Source of the DNA: Marivivens niveibacter
Lineage (GTDB): Bacteria > Pseudomonadota > Alphaproteobacteria > Rhodobacterales > Rhodobacteraceae
Length of the DNA: 64,000 bases
Direction of reading: 5' to 3'
Assembly: GCF_002150005.2 (NCBI RefSeq)
Contig: NZ_MSPP01000003.1
Coordinates: forward strand, 434,001-498,000
Position numbers and translations under genes: made by a program. Positions 1-9,152 of this stretch are shown in pieces. The notes under the pieces were generated by a model, which ran no database searches, was not told where the DNA came from, and worked only from the letters and a program-made list of their open reading frames with translations. Positions within the stretch are counted from its first letter, which is position 1; every line of letters starts with the position of its first letter.

Positions 1-2
1 TG

Positions 3-629
3 CGGCTGATGCGGTTGCGCACGGCAATTGGGCGGGTGCGGTCGGTGACGCTGACGGTGCGGTCCTATGACAGCTATTGGTCGTCGATCCTGTCGTTCGG
101 TCTGATGCGCGGCAAAGGTATTCCGACCAACGACGATCTGGATCGTTTGGTCACGCAGCCGCGCCGCTGGCGGGATTTGATCGCGGATGTGGCGCAGGTA
201 TTTCCAGATGCGCGGCTGATCGTTGCGCCATTTGAAACATTTGCGACCGCACCCAAGGCCTTGGCTGGACAGATTGTGAACGCAGACCTATCCGGCGCTG
301 ATATCGACGATGCGCCGATTTGGAAAAATGCCTCGGCCAATTGTGGGCGGCTGGCTCAGGTCATCGAAGATCGCGGATGTGGCGGCACTGTCGCGGGCGC
401 TGCGAACGAACGCTGGATGCCGTTTGATGCGCATCAACGCGCCGCATTGGCAGGCCAATATGCTGATGATCTGATGTGGTTAAAGTCGGGCGCGGATGGC
501 GTGGCCGAATTCATAGATACCGCTGACGCGCCTTTGCGTCGGCACAACAAATTGACTGGGATCGGGGCCATGCATTGGTCACCGACAATCGGAGGAACCG
601 AGGATGGCAAACAAAGATATCTGGTCTGA
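3..629 (+). CDS. Sulfotransferase-like protein, 3' part (partial)
   Basis: The reading frame is already open at the left edge of the window (base 3), so the N-terminus is missing and about 208 codons are visible. The stretch [18 protein letters not shown] resembles the R..YWSS segment that follows the 3'-phosphate-binding strand of P-loop sulfotransferases, and the later [13 protein letters not shown] resembles the helix-strand that follows it; the nucleotide-binding loop itself would lie outside the window. The last 26 bases overlap the start of scpA, which has its own Shine-Dalgarno inside this gene. Sulfotransferase membership is an inference from local pattern only; a conserved hypothetical protein is the alternative. 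Confidence 0.55.
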   Translation, partial: RLMRLRTAIGRVRSVTLTVRSYDSYWSSILSFGLMRGKGIPTNDDLDRLVTQPRRWRDLIADVAQVFPDARLIVAPFETFATAPKALAGQIVNADLSGADIDDAPIWKNASANCGRLAQVIEDRGCGGTVAGAANERWMPFDAHQRAALAGQYADDLMWLKSGADGVAEFIDTADAPLRRHNKLTGIGAMHWSPTIGGTEDGKQRYLV

Positions 630-2730
630 ACTGGCCGCCAAAGAATTGCGTGGTCGTTCGGTCGAAGATCTGGAATGGACCACGCTAGAGGGCATCAAGG
701 TCAAACCTCTGTACACAGAGGAAGACACCGAAGGACTGCCGCATCTGGGCACCGTACCGGGCGAGGCACCGTTCACGCGTGGCCCACGCGCCACCATGTA
801 TGCGGGGCGCCCTTGGACGATCCGCCAATACGCAGGTTTTTCGACCGCCGAAGAATCCAACGCGTTTTATCGCAAGGCTTTGGCCGCAGGTCAGCAGGGC
901 GTTTCGGTCGCGTTTGACCTTGCCACCCACCGTGGGTACGATTCTGATCACCCACGCGTCGAAGGTGACGTTGGCAAGGCTGGCGTTGCGATCGACAGCG
1001 TCGAAGACATGAAAATCCTGTTCGACGGTATCCCGCTGGATCAGGTGTCTGTTTCGATGACCATGAACGGCGCGGTTATCCCGATTCTGGCGAACTTCAT
1101 CGTGACGGGCGAAGAGCAAGGCCACGATAAATCGGTTCTGTCCGGCACCATCCAGAACGACATTTTGAAAGAGTTCATGGTGCGCAACACGTATGTGTAT
1201 CCGCCTGAACCGTCGATGCGCATCATCTCGGATATCATTGGCTATACCTCTGATAACATGCCGAAATTCAACTCGATTTCGATTTCGGGCTACCACATGC
1301 AAGAGGCTGGCGCGAACCTAGTTCAAGAGCTGGCATATACATTGGCCGATGGCCGTGAATACGTGCGCACCGCGATTGCAGCGGGCATGGACGTGGATAA
1401 ATTCGCGCCGCGCCTGTCGTTCTTTTTCGCGATCGGCATGAATTTCTTTATGGAGGCCGCGAAACTGCGCGCCGCGCGTCTGCTGTGGCATCGCATCATG
1501 TCGGAATTCAACCCGCAGAAACCGGGATCGTCGATGCTGCGTACGCACTGTCAAACGTCGGGCGTATCGCTGCAGGAACAGGACCCGTATAACAACGTTG
1601 TCCGCACCGCGTACGAGGCGATGGCCGCTGCATTGGGCGGCACCCAGTCCCTGCACACAAACGCATTGGACGAAGCAATCGCGCTGCCAACCGAATTTTC
1701 TGCCCGTATCGCCCGTAATACTCAGCTGATCCTGCAAGAGGAAACAGGCATCACCAACGTCGTCGATCCGCTGGCTGGTTCGTACTACGTTGAAACCCTG
1801 ACCCATCAGTTGGCAGAAGAGGCGTGGAAACTGATCGAAGAGGTCGAAGAAATGGGCGGCATGACCAAGGCGGTTGCCTCGGGTATGCCGAAACTGCGGA
1901 TCGAAGAATCCGCCGCCAAACGTCAGGCCAACATCGACCGCGGTGATGAGGTGATCGTCGGCGTAAACAAATACCGTCTGACCAAAGAAGACCCGATCGA
2001 CATTCTGGACATCGACAACAACGCCGTTCGTGAATCGCAGGTCGCGCGCATCAACAAAATCCGCGAAACCCGCGACAACGACGCGTGTATGGCCGCTCTG
2101 GCCGAAATCACCCGCCGCGCCAAAGAAGGCGGCAACCTGTTGGAAGCCGCAGTCGAGGCCGCCCGCGCCCGTGCAACCGTCGGAGAGATCAGCATGGCAA
2201 TGGAAGAAGAATTCGGTCGTCATCGCGCCGAAGTGAAAACATTGGCCGGTGTCTACGGCGCAGCCTACGAAGGCGACGAAGGGTTCGCAGCGATCCAGAA
2301 ATCGGTCGAACAATTCGCCGAAGAAGAAGGCCGCCGCCCACGTATGTTGGTCGTAAAAATGGGCCAAGACGGTCACGACCGCGGGGCCAAGGTAATCGCG
2401 ACAGCATTCGCCGACATCGGTTTTGACGTGGACGTAGGCCCGTTGTTTCAAACCCCAGACGAAGCGGCCCAAGACGCGATTGATAACGACGTGCATGTTA
2501 TCGGTATTTCGTCGCAGGCAGCGGGTCACAAAACGCTGGCGCCTCAACTGATCAAAGCGTTGAAAGAGGCAGGCGCAGAAGATGTCATCGTGATCTGTGG
2601 CGGCGTTATCCCGCAGCAGGACTATCAGTTCCTGTACGACGCAGGCGTCAAAGCGATCTTTGGTCCAGGCACCAACATCCCATCAGCCGCGCAGGACATC
2701 CTGAACCTGATCCGCGAAGCGCAGGGTTGA
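604..2730 (+). CDS. scpA: Methylmalonyl-CoA mutase
   Basis: A 708-residue adenosylcobalamin-dependent mutase that interconverts (R)-methylmalonyl-CoA and succinyl-CoA, the last step of propionyl-CoA assimilation. The N-terminal (beta/alpha)8 barrel begins with the family's [17 protein letters not shown] segment near residue 70, and the C-terminal B12-binding domain carries the DGHDRG signature at residues 589-594, with His591 as the lower axial cobalt ligand, followed by the GISSQAAGH and [10 protein letters not shown] segments. Length matches single-chain (alpha-type) bacterial mutases. The start is supported by GGAGG at 591-595. It overlaps the preceding gene by 26 bases. Its GTPase chaperone meaB is also in this window but 38 kb away. 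An alternative symbol is mutA/mcm. Confidence 0.97.
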   Translation: MANKDIWSELAAKELRGRSVEDLEWTTLEGIKVKPLYTEEDTEGLPHLGTVPGEAPFTRGPRATMYAGRPWTIRQYAGFSTAEESNAFYRKALAAGQQGVSVAFDLATHRGYDSDHPRVEGDVGKAGVAIDSVEDMKILFDGIPLDQVSVSMTMNGAVIPILANFIVTGEEQGHDKSVLSGTIQNDILKEFMVRNTYVYPPEPSMRIISDIIGYTSDNMPKFNSISISGYHMQEAGANLVQELAYTLADGREYVRTAIAAGMDVDKFAPRLSFFFAIGMNFFMEAAKLRAARLLWHRIMSEFNPQKPGSSMLRTHCQTSGVSLQEQDPYNNVVRTAYEAMAAALGGTQSLHTNALDEAIALPTEFSARIARNTQLILQEETGITNVVDPLAGSYYVETLTHQLAEEAWKLIEEVEEMGGMTKAVASGMPKLRIEESAAKRQANIDRGDEVIVGVNKYRLTKEDPIDILDIDNNAVRESQVARINKIRETRDNDACMAALAEITRRAKEGGNLLEAAVEAARARATVGEISMAMEEEFGRHRAEVKTLAGVYGAAYEGDEGFAAIQKSVEQFAEEEGRRPRMLVVKMGQDGHDRGAKVIATAFADIGFDVDVGPLFQTPDEAAQDAIDNDVHVIGISSQAAGHKTLAPQLIKALKEAGAEDVIVICGGVIPQQDYQFLYDAGVKAIFGPGTNIPSAAQDILNLIREAQG

Positions 2731-2739
2731 AAATTTGGG

Positions 2740-2767
2740 GCGTCGGGGAAACCTGACGCTCTTTTTC
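2740..2767 (+). terminator. Rho-independent terminator of scpA
   Basis: An 8-bp stem (GCGTCGGG with CCTGACGC, one G-T wobble) and GAAA-type loop is followed by TCTTTTTCT. It lies 10 bases after the scpA stop and reaches the stop codon of the convergent gene. Confidence 0.8.
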
Positions 2768-3798
2768 TATGGTAGGAACAGCAGCGCGGCAAAGGTATCG
2801 CGCCAGTAGTCGATGAACCGTTCTTTGGCATGTTGATCTACAGCGACCAATAGGGGCAGGGACAGCGGGATAAACCGTTTCGCACTGGGCAGGAGCCCAT
2901 TTTCCGCTGGATCGTCTGGATAGATTAGGCCCATCCGCGATATGACCCTTTGGCCTGTGTTAGATAGCAGAAAATCCAGCAATCTTTGCGCGGCGTCGGT
3001 CTGGCGGGCCTGTTTCGGGATCATATATCCGCGCGAAAGGAATAGTGTGTAATCTTCGGGCAGAATAACACCAACATTCGGAATGTTTGCGTTTTGCACG
3101 TAGGATCCCAACACGTTATAAGCAATAAGAAATTCACCTTCGGATACGGCGCGGATAATGCGGGCAGAACAACAGGTCGCAACAGCCCCAGATCGCGCAA
3201 AACCTTCGAGCATTGCGCCGAAAGTTGTGGCTTCGGTACTGTCAGAAAAGGCGAACAGATACCCCAGACCAGAGGCTTCGATGTCATAGGTTGCGATGCG
3301 GCCCAGATAGTCATTTGGATTCTGGCGCATCAGATCTAGAAATTCAAAACGGCTTTTGGGAACGTTTTCAGGATCAAGAAGATCGTTGTTGTAAATGATG
3401 ACTGCGGGTTCTTCGGTTAGTCCCCATAGTTCATCGCGCCAACGGCGTGTGTCGGGCAATCGGGCGGTTAATTCCGATTGATAGCTGTGCGCGCAGTTGC
3501 TGTTCACCAGATCGACCAATTGATGCACGGCGGACGATAGTATTGCGTCGGCGGGCGCGATGCCAGAGCCGCAGTCAGATAGGCTCTGACTATACAGATC
3601 GTTCGATCCCCACTGTTCATAGACCACGGACAGGTCGGGATTTGACGCAACAAACGATTCAATGACCGGTCCAAAAATGGCCATGTCGGTTGTTGATCTG
3701 AATACCAACTCTGTCGGGCCAGCGCCGAATGTTGCGGTGGCTTCTTGGGCGGAAACAGGTGCTGCGAATAGCGCCAGCGCGGCGATCAGGCGTTTCAT
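2767..3798 (-). CDS. Periplasmic solute-binding protein of the tctDE locus
   Basis: A 343-residue protein with a cleavable signal peptide (MKRLIAALALFAAPVSAQE, cut after SAQ or SA). The mature part looks like the AfuA/PgtC type of ABC periplasmic binding protein (COG1840-like): an N-terminal lobe with LVFRSTTDMAIFGPVIESF, a central WGLTEEPAVIIYNNDLL segment and a C-terminal RLLDFLLSNTGQRVISRMGLIYP, where such proteins keep the LSKEGQ-like helix. Its start overlaps the tctE stop by 4 bases, so it is the third gene of a tctD-tctE-sbp operon. No ABC permease or ATPase is nearby, which fits a sensory partner for TctE rather than a transporter subunit, as in the PgtABC arrangement. The ligand is unknown. 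It contains an unusual Cys-Cys pair in the VATCCSARI segment. Confidence 0.78.
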   Translation of the reverse strand: MKRLIAALALFAAPVSAQEATATFGAGPTELVFRSTTDMAIFGPVIESFVASNPDLSVVYEQWGSNDLYSQSLSDCGSGIAPADAILSSAVHQLVDLVNSNCAHSYQSELTARLPDTRRWRDELWGLTEEPAVIIYNNDLLDPENVPKSRFEFLDLMRQNPNDYLGRIATYDIEASGLGYLFAFSDSTEATTFGAMLEGFARSGAVATCCSARIIRAVSEGEFLIAYNVLGSYVQNANIPNVGVILPEDYTLFLSRGYMIPKQARQTDAAQRLLDFLLSNTGQRVISRMGLIYPDDPAENGLLPSAKRFIPLSLPLLVAVDQHAKERFIDYWRDTFAALLFLP

Positions 3799-5192
3799 GA
3801 AAAGGCCTCGTAGCTGCGGGGGAATACGAGCGCGGCGCGGAACCCGTCTGCAGTTTTTTCATATTTTAGTTCGCCATCGAATGCTTGGGCTACGGCGATG
3901 ACGATCGACAGTCCAATACCTGCGCTGTCTTCTTTGGATGATGTGGTGCGTTCAAACCGCGATCCTAGTCGGGCTAAAACGGCATCGTCGGGGCCGTTTC
4001 CTGCGTCCTTGATCCACAATGTGGCGTGGGTCGGCGAGTGGCTTACGCCTATTTCAACGGGTGGTACGCCGTGTTTCAGGGCGTTCGACAGCAGGTTTTT
4101 GGCCGCTTGGGTCAGCGAAAATTCGTCGCCCAGCACATAGACGGGATCTTCGGAAATGTTCAGCGATACTTCGACATTTGGGGCAAGCAATTCGTGGTCG
4201 CGGGAATCCAGAATATCCAAGGCTATATCGCGCAGATCGACCATCCGGCGGGGGATACTGTCGGACCTATGAATGACCATGGCGCGGTTTAGCATTTGAT
4301 CCAGCAGTACGCCCAGCGAACGGGTCCGCGATAAAAGCCGTTCTAAGGCTGCGCGGCTGCGATCTGTGTCGGGCTCTGCCGTTACCATTTCAGCCTGCGC
4401 ACGGATTACGGCCACGGGGGTACGCAATTGATGCGCCGTGTCGGAAATCAGATTTCGCATCGAATCCATCTGCCGTTCGGAGCGCTGCATGAAACGGTTA
4501 ACTTGCCGCAGCACAACGTCGATCTCGGCGGGGGTGCCTTTGGTGTCCATAGGGGTAAGGTCATAGGGATCGCGATCTATCAACGCTTGCGTCATGTCCT
4601 CTAACCGCCGCATGGACGAACGAATGAGGATGAGCGCAACGACCAAAAGACCCAGACCGACAAAGGCGGCGGGTACCAGCGTGTCGACAATGACATCCCA
4701 TGCCATCGCATCCCGCGCTAGGCGCGTCTGCCCGACGGTTACGGATACAACGCCTGAAAATTCACGTTCCGAAAAACGACGCAAAACCGTGACGAACCGC
4801 GCGGGCGCATCGTGCATGGTGCCATCATGAAAAAAGGGACCAGATCCGCGTAGCGAATTGGGTAGGGGTGCGTCGTCATGCCCGGTTAGCAGCGTACCAT
4901 CCGACCCGCGCACTGCATATAAAACGCGGTCATTTGTGGCTAATGACAGAAGTTCAAACGCTGAGACAGGTAAATCTGCAATCGGGCGACCGTTCACGAT
5001 GCGGATAGATTCTGCGATGTCGATCGCAGCCCCTTGGATTAGCCTGTCGTATGATTGCCGCGCGGCTTGACGTCCGTTTTCAAACGACGCCAAGGCCACC
5101 AATAATCCACCCATCGCCATGATGGTCAGAACGCCGGCCAGCACGCGAGAAAACAAGGACATGCCTTGGATTTTGCGTAGCAGATTAATCAT
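3795..5192 (-). CDS. tctE: Sensor histidine kinase TctE
   Basis: A 465-residue membrane kinase of the TctE/QseC type. A first membrane helix (about residues 11-32) is followed by a short periplasmic sensor domain, a second membrane segment near residues 175-197, a HAMP-like linker and a HisKA domain with the phospho-acceptor His254 in DTAHQLRTPVAV. The ATPase domain shows the N box (AAKNLLSNALKHG), the G1 box (DAGNGPDD) and the G2 box (GIGLSIV). I chose the ATG at 5192 because it overlaps the tctD stop in ATGATTAA, a typical coupling junction; a start at 5213 would add seven residues. It should phosphorylate TctD. The downstream binding-protein gene overlaps its stop by 4 bases. Confidence 0.92.
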   Translation of the reverse strand: MINLLRKIQGMSLFSRVLAGVLTIMAMGGLLVALASFENGRQAARQSYDRLIQGAAIDIAESIRIVNGRPIADLPVSAFELLSLATNDRVLYAVRGSDGTLLTGHDDAPLPNSLRGSGPFFHDGTMHDAPARFVTVLRRFSEREFSGVVSVTVGQTRLARDAMAWDVIVDTLVPAAFVGLGLLVVALILIRSSMRRLEDMTQALIDRDPYDLTPMDTKGTPAEIDVVLRQVNRFMQRSERQMDSMRNLISDTAHQLRTPVAVIRAQAEMVTAEPDTDRSRAALERLLSRTRSLGVLLDQMLNRAMVIHRSDSIPRRMVDLRDIALDILDSRDHELLAPNVEVSLNISEDPVYVLGDEFSLTQAAKNLLSNALKHGVPPVEIGVSHSPTHATLWIKDAGNGPDDAVLARLGSRFERTTSSKEDSAGIGLSIVIAVAQAFDGELKYEKTADGFRAALVFPRSYEAFS

Positions 5193-5856
5193 CCAGCGCG
5201 ATCCGATATCCAACGCCGCGGCGGGTCGAAATGTTTACATCTGACCCGCTTAGTTTTTTTCGTAGCCGCGCGATATATAGTTCGATCGCGTTCAATCCGA
5301 CATCCGCATCGTTGAAGGTGAAAAGGCCATCATACAGACGTTCTTTGTTCAGGTATTGTCCCTGATTGCGTAACAAAAGGCCCAGCAATGCGGCTTCGCG
5401 GCGGGTGAGGTCCAACCGGTTTCCATCTAGTTCGGCGGTTAGCTGGGCAGGGGAAAATCGCAACGGGCCCAGTGTGATATGATCGGATTTCTGATCGGAA
5501 TCGCGCCGTACAAGGGCGCGTAGGCGCGCCTCTAATTCGCGTTGATCAAAGGGTTTTACCAGATAGTCGTCCGCCCCTAAATCCAGCGCACCCACACGGT
5601 CATCAACTGACAAAAGCGCGGTCAACATCATGACCGGAGTGCGGTCGCCTTTTGCGCGCAAACCACGGAGCAAATCGGTGCCCGTTCCGTCGGGCAAATT
5701 GATGTCCAGAACCAGCGCATCATAGGATTGAACGGCCAAAAAATCTTTGGCAGTTTCGACACCCTCAGCCCAATCGCAGGCCATTCCGGACCGAGTCAAT
5801 CCGGCTGTTACGGCTTCGGCCAGATCGGCGGCGTCTTCGACCATCAATACGCGCAT
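5185..5856 (-). CDS. tctD: Response regulator TctD (OmpR/PhoB family)
   Basis: A 223-residue two-component regulator. The receiver domain has the acidic pair Glu7/Asp8, the phospho-acceptor Asp51 in LVLDINLPDG, Thr79 and Lys101 in LVKPF; a winged-helix DNA-binding domain follows (LTRREAALLGLLL ... ISTRRGVGYRI). The ATG at 5856 is preferred over an upstream in-frame ATG because GGGAGGAG lies just upstream on the minus strand. It is divergent from tctCBA and, by homology to the citrate/tricarboxylate TctDE systems, is expected to control that operon in response to the substrate. The intergenic region holds a direct repeat of the geometry this regulator family binds. Confidence 0.95.
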   Translation of the reverse strand: MRVLMVEDAADLAEAVTAGLTRSGMACDWAEGVETAKDFLAVQSYDALVLDINLPDGTGTDLLRGLRAKGDRTPVMMLTALLSVDDRVGALDLGADDYLVKPFDQRELEARLRALVRRDSDQKSDHITLGPLRFSPAQLTAELDGNRLDLTRREAALLGLLLRNQGQYLNKERLYDGLFTFNDADVGLNAIELYIARLRKKLSGSDVNISTRRGVGYRIALDD

Positions 5857-5903
5857 TGTGTGATTCTCCTCCCTCAAGCCCATGAATTTGCGACACAAAT
5901 CTT

Positions 5904-5921
5904 ATGACAGGTTCGTGACAG
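5904..5921 (-). promoter_or_regulatory. Pho-box-like direct repeat in the tctD/tctC divergent promoter
   Basis: On the minus strand the sequence reads CTGTCACGAACCTGTCAT: two CTGTCA half-sites 11 bp apart with the 4-base spacer of a canonical Pho box. It lies 48 bases upstream of the tctD start and 129 bases upstream of the tctC start. It could be bound by PhoB, or by TctD itself, which is from the same winged-helix family. No experimental support; the match was seen by eye. Confidence 0.6.
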
Positions 5922-6050
5922 CTTATGGCTCTAGGGTCTTGTCTTAACCCGCAAGGAGGATGCTGCATAGGGTAGCATAAGAAAGCGGGGAGAAGACGTC
6001 GGGTAGGTCAGACTATCGAAATTTGCCCGACACCTGTGGAGGAAAACAGA

Positions 6051-7037
6051 ATGATTAAAGCAACCCGTTTGACCGCGGCAGCAATCCTGATGGGCGCATC
6101 GGCTCTGTCCGTTTCGGCCGAAGGTTTCACACCAGAAAACCCAGAATGTATCGCACCTGCAAACCCAGGTGGCGGTTGGGATTTCACCTGCCGTCAGGTT
6201 GGTAAATCCATGCAGGATCTGGGTCTGATCGATCAGACCATGCAGGTTGTGAACCTGGCTGGTGGCGGCGGCGGTGTCGCATTCGCCGAAGTCGTGAACA
6301 AGCGCGGCGATGACAACGACCTGATCGTTGCAGCATCCACTGCAACCGCGACCCGTCTGGCACAGGGTGCATACCCTGGTAACACCATGGATCAGGTCCG
6401 TTGGTTGGCCACGATCGGCGCTGACTACGGCGTGATCGCAGTTGCTGCAGACAGCGAAGTTGACGACCTGCCAGAGCTGCTGGACATGATCAAAGCAGAC
6501 CCAGCATCGGTTTCGGTTGCAGGCGGTTCGGCTGTTGGCGGCTGGGACCACCTAAAGGTTCTGATCGCAGCAAACGCATACGGCATCGAAGACGTTCGTA
6601 CCGTGAAATACATCGCATTTGATGGCGGCGGCGAAGCTGTAACTCAGCTGCTGGGCGGTTCGGTTCAGGCATTCACCGGTGACATTTCCGAAGCCAAAGG
6701 TTTCGTAGATTCCGGCGATATCCGCGTGATCGCAGTTCTGTCGCCAGAGCGTCTGCCAGGCGAATTCGCTGCATTCCCAACTGCACGTGAACAGGGCGTC
6801 GAAGCAATCGGTGCAAACTGGCGCGGTTTCTACGCACCAGGCGATATGTCGGACGAAGCATATGATGCTTGGGTTGGTCAGATCGCAGCGCTGTACGCAT
6901 CGGACGAATGGAAAGACATCATGGCAAACAACGGTCTGGCTCCACTGGACCTGCAGGGCGCTGAATTCGAATCCTTCGTGTCCGACTCTGTTGCACAGAT
7001 CCAGTCGATCTCTCGCGAAATCGGCATCATCCAGTAA
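6051..7037 (+). CDS. tctC: Tripartite tricarboxylate transporter substrate-binding protein TctC
   Basis: A 328-residue periplasmic receptor of the TTT family. The signal peptide MIKATRLTAAAILMGASALSVSA is followed by the family's N-terminal CIAPANPGGGWDFTCR segment, in which PGGGWD is the conserved ligand-gripping loop, and later GGSAVGGWDHL and KYIAFDGGGEAVTQLLGG. The start at 6051 has GTGGAGG a few bases upstream. It is the first gene of tctCBA and presumably the most strongly expressed; its wobble usage (many GCA, CTG and GTT codons) differs from neighbouring genes and suggests high expression. The substrate cannot be read from sequence: tricarballylate and citrate are only the founding examples. 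Confidence 0.93.
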   Translation: MIKATRLTAAAILMGASALSVSAEGFTPENPECIAPANPGGGWDFTCRQVGKSMQDLGLIDQTMQVVNLAGGGGGVAFAEVVNKRGDDNDLIVAASTATATRLAQGAYPGNTMDQVRWLATIGADYGVIAVAADSEVDDLPELLDMIKADPASVSVAGGSAVGGWDHLKVLIAANAYGIEDVRTVKYIAFDGGGEAVTQLLGGSVQAFTGDISEAKGFVDSGDIRVIAVLSPERLPGEFAAFPTAREQGVEAIGANWRGFYAPGDMSDEAYDAWVGQIAALYASDEWKDIMANNGLAPLDLQGAEFESFVSDSVAQIQSISREIGIIQ

Positions 7038-7116
7038 TTTTACTGAACACCAATCACAGGGCGCCGCACTGGCTGCGGCGTCCTGACTTTATCCGCTTGT
7101 TGAATAGGAGATCCCA

Positions 7117-7548
7117 ATGAGTGATCGTATATTCGGCATCGTCGGAATTATCCTTGCTATTGCTTTCGCCATGTCGGCCTTTGCAATTCAGGAAAGTTTC
7201 CTATCTGACGCTGTCGGCCCCAAAGCATTTCCTTTGATCATCGCGACCATTTTGGGTCTGTCGAGTCTGGTCATTGCCATCAAACCTGATCCCGAACCCC
7301 ATTGGCCGCCGTTCGCGCGCATGGCCGAAGTGTTCGCGGCAATCGTTGTGATGGCGCTGTATGCGCAAATGTTGCCTGTAATTGGTTTCGTCATCGCGAC
7401 TGCAATCGCAGCTGCATATCTGTCGTGGCGTTTGGGTTCGTCTGTCGTCGCTTCTGTTCTGACGGGCGTTGGCACGTCGGTCGGCATCTACGCCATTTTC
7501 CATCTGGTTCTGGGCCTGTCATTGGCCAAAGGCCCATTGGGTTTCTAA
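7117..7548 (+). CDS. tctB: Tripartite tricarboxylate transporter small membrane subunit TctB
   Basis: A 143-residue membrane protein with four predicted helices, at about residues 5-25, 35-53, 66-84 and 92-138 (the last a pair), the usual size and topology of TctB. The segment LSDAVGPKAFPLIIATIL near the N-terminus is the conserved GP..FP motif of this subunit. It lies between tctC and tctA with 10 bases to tctA, so it is co-transcribed. TctB is the poorly conserved small subunit that stabilises TctA; its exact role is not established. Confidence 0.9.
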   Translation: MSDRIFGIVGIILAIAFAMSAFAIQESFLSDAVGPKAFPLIIATILGLSSLVIAIKPDPEPHWPPFARMAEVFAAIVVMALYAQMLPVIGFVIATAIAAAYLSWRLGSSVVASVLTGVGTSVGIYAIFHLVLGLSLAKGPLGF

Positions 7549-7558
7549 GGGGGCAAAA

Positions 7559-9091
7559 ATGGAAATCCTTGCACAACTTGGTGACGGTTTTGCCGTCGCG
7601 CTGACCTGGGAAAACCTGCTGCTGGCACTGCTGGGCTGTTTTCTGGGCACCATCATGGGCGCATTGCCGGGCCTTGGGCCGTCTAACGGCGTTGCAATCC
7701 TGATCCCGCTTGCGTTCACCTTGGGTCTGGGCGCGACCCCGTCGTTGATCCTGCTGACGTCCGTTTATTACGGCGCGATGTACGGCGGGCGGATCAGTTC
7801 GATCCTATTGAATATCCCCGGCGATGAACCCGCCATGATGACCTGTCTGGACGGGCATCCCATGGCGAAAAAAGGCATGGCAGGCGAAGCGCTATCCCTA
7901 TCCGGTATCGCGTCATTTGTTGGTGCGTTCCTTGCGACTTGGGGTCTGATCCTTCTGGCGCCTCAGCTGGTGAAAATCGCACTGCTGTTTGGTCCTGCTG
8001 AATATTTCGCGCTGTTCGCGCTGGCGTTTATGACGCTGGGTGGCGTGTCGTCGACCAATCAGGCGAAATCGGCTTTCGCTGCTGCGCTGGGTCTGGGTCT
8101 GGCGATGATCGGTGTGGATACACAAACCGGCGTGCCACGTTTCACCTTTGGCGAAGTTCACCTGTACGACGGTCTGGATTTCCTAGTTGCCATTGTTGGT
8201 CTGTTCGCCCTGTCCGAAGTGTTCATCTTTCTTGAAGAACGCCACGGCAATTCCAGCGCCGACAACAGCAAGCTGAAAGTAAAACGCCTGACGCCACCAC
8301 TGTCGATGATCAAAGCCTGTACGCCAACCATGCTGCGCACGTCCTTCTTAGGCTTTATCGCGGGTGTTCTGCCGGGTGCGGGTGCGTCGCTGGGGTCTTT
8401 CATCAGCTATTCGATGGAAAAACGTCTGGTTGATAAAGAGGGCACATTCGGTACGGGCGACCCACGCGGTGTAGCTGCACCAGAGGCTGGTAACAACGCG
8501 GCCGCAGGTGGTGCATTGGTGCCAATGCTGGCGCTGGGTGTTCCGGGTTCGGGTACCACTGCTGTTCTGTTGGCAGTTCTGCTGTCGCTGAACATCACCC
8601 CTGGTCCGCTGCTGTTCACCCAAAACCCTGATGTGGTATGGGGCCTGATTGCTGCGCTGTTCATCGCGAACTTTATGCTGCTGGCGATGAACATCCCGAT
8701 GGTTGGTCTATTCACCCGTCTGTTGATGGTTCCACCAAAGATCCTGATGCCAATCGTGGCGATGGTCAGCTTTGTCGGTATCTACGGCATTTCGGGTTCG
8801 TCGTTCGACCTGATGGTGATGATCGGTTTCGGCATCATGGGCTGGATCCTGCGTAAACTGGATGTTCCGCTGGTGCCAATCATTCTGGGTACGCTGCTGG
8901 GTAACACCATGGAAAACAACCTGCGTCGCGCAATCACCATTGATAATGGCGATTGGTTCACCCTGATCGATAGCCCGTTGGCTATTGGCCTATGGGCGAT
9001 TGCGATCATCGGTTTCATCCTGCCGCTAATCGTGGGCCGTCGCGTCAAAGCGAAAATGCGCCGCGACGAAGAGGGCGCAATCAGCGACTAA
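7559..9091 (+). CDS. tctA: Tripartite tricarboxylate transporter large membrane subunit TctA
   Basis: A 510-residue polytopic inner-membrane protein, the transport channel of the TTT system. The family signatures are present in both repeats: LPGLGPSNGVAILIPL near residue 40, YYGAMYGGRISSILLNIPGDEPAMMT near residue 75, and the second-half counterpart GVLPGAGASLGSFISY followed by GVAAPEAGNNAAAGGALVPMLALGVPGSGTTAVLL. The ATG at 7559 is preceded by AAGGGGGC, and the upstream in-frame extension into tctB is not needed. Driven by ion gradient; no ATPase is involved. Confidence 0.96.
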   Translation: MEILAQLGDGFAVALTWENLLLALLGCFLGTIMGALPGLGPSNGVAILIPLAFTLGLGATPSLILLTSVYYGAMYGGRISSILLNIPGDEPAMMTCLDGHPMAKKGMAGEALSLSGIASFVGAFLATWGLILLAPQLVKIALLFGPAEYFALFALAFMTLGGVSSTNQAKSAFAAALGLGLAMIGVDTQTGVPRFTFGEVHLYDGLDFLVAIVGLFALSEVFIFLEERHGNSSADNSKLKVKRLTPPLSMIKACTPTMLRTSFLGFIAGVLPGAGASLGSFISYSMEKRLVDKEGTFGTGDPRGVAAPEAGNNAAAGGALVPMLALGVPGSGTTAVLLAVLLSLNITPGPLLFTQNPDVVWGLIAALFIANFMLLAMNIPMVGLFTRLLMVPPKILMPIVAMVSFVGIYGISGSSFDLMVMIGFGIMGWILRKLDVPLVPIILGTLLGNTMENNLRRAITIDNGDWFTLIDSPLAIGLWAIAIIGFILPLIVGRRVKAKMRRDEEGAISD

Positions 9092-9119
9092 TCCCCCGCT
9101 GACAACGTTTCCTCCAGAG

Positions 9120-9152
9120 AAGGGGCCGGTGCGCTACGCCGGTCCCTTTTTT
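9120..9152 (+). terminator. Rho-independent terminator of tctCBA
   Basis: The stem AAGGGGCCGG / CCGGTCCCTT (one G-T wobble) with a 9-base loop is followed by a run of T and ends at the priA stop codon. Confidence 0.88.

Noticed and set aside
1318-2547. Long open frame (409 codons) antisense to scpA
   Set aside because: Composition reflects complement of GC-rich codons; scpA is certain and the antisense protein shows no domain.
5931-6551. 206-codon minus-strand frame over tctC
   Set aside because: Overlaps a clear binding-protein gene; Cys-rich low-complexity translation.
7117-9091. Assigning citrate as the substrate of TctCBA
   Set aside because: TTT substrate specificity is very broad and cannot be read from sequence.
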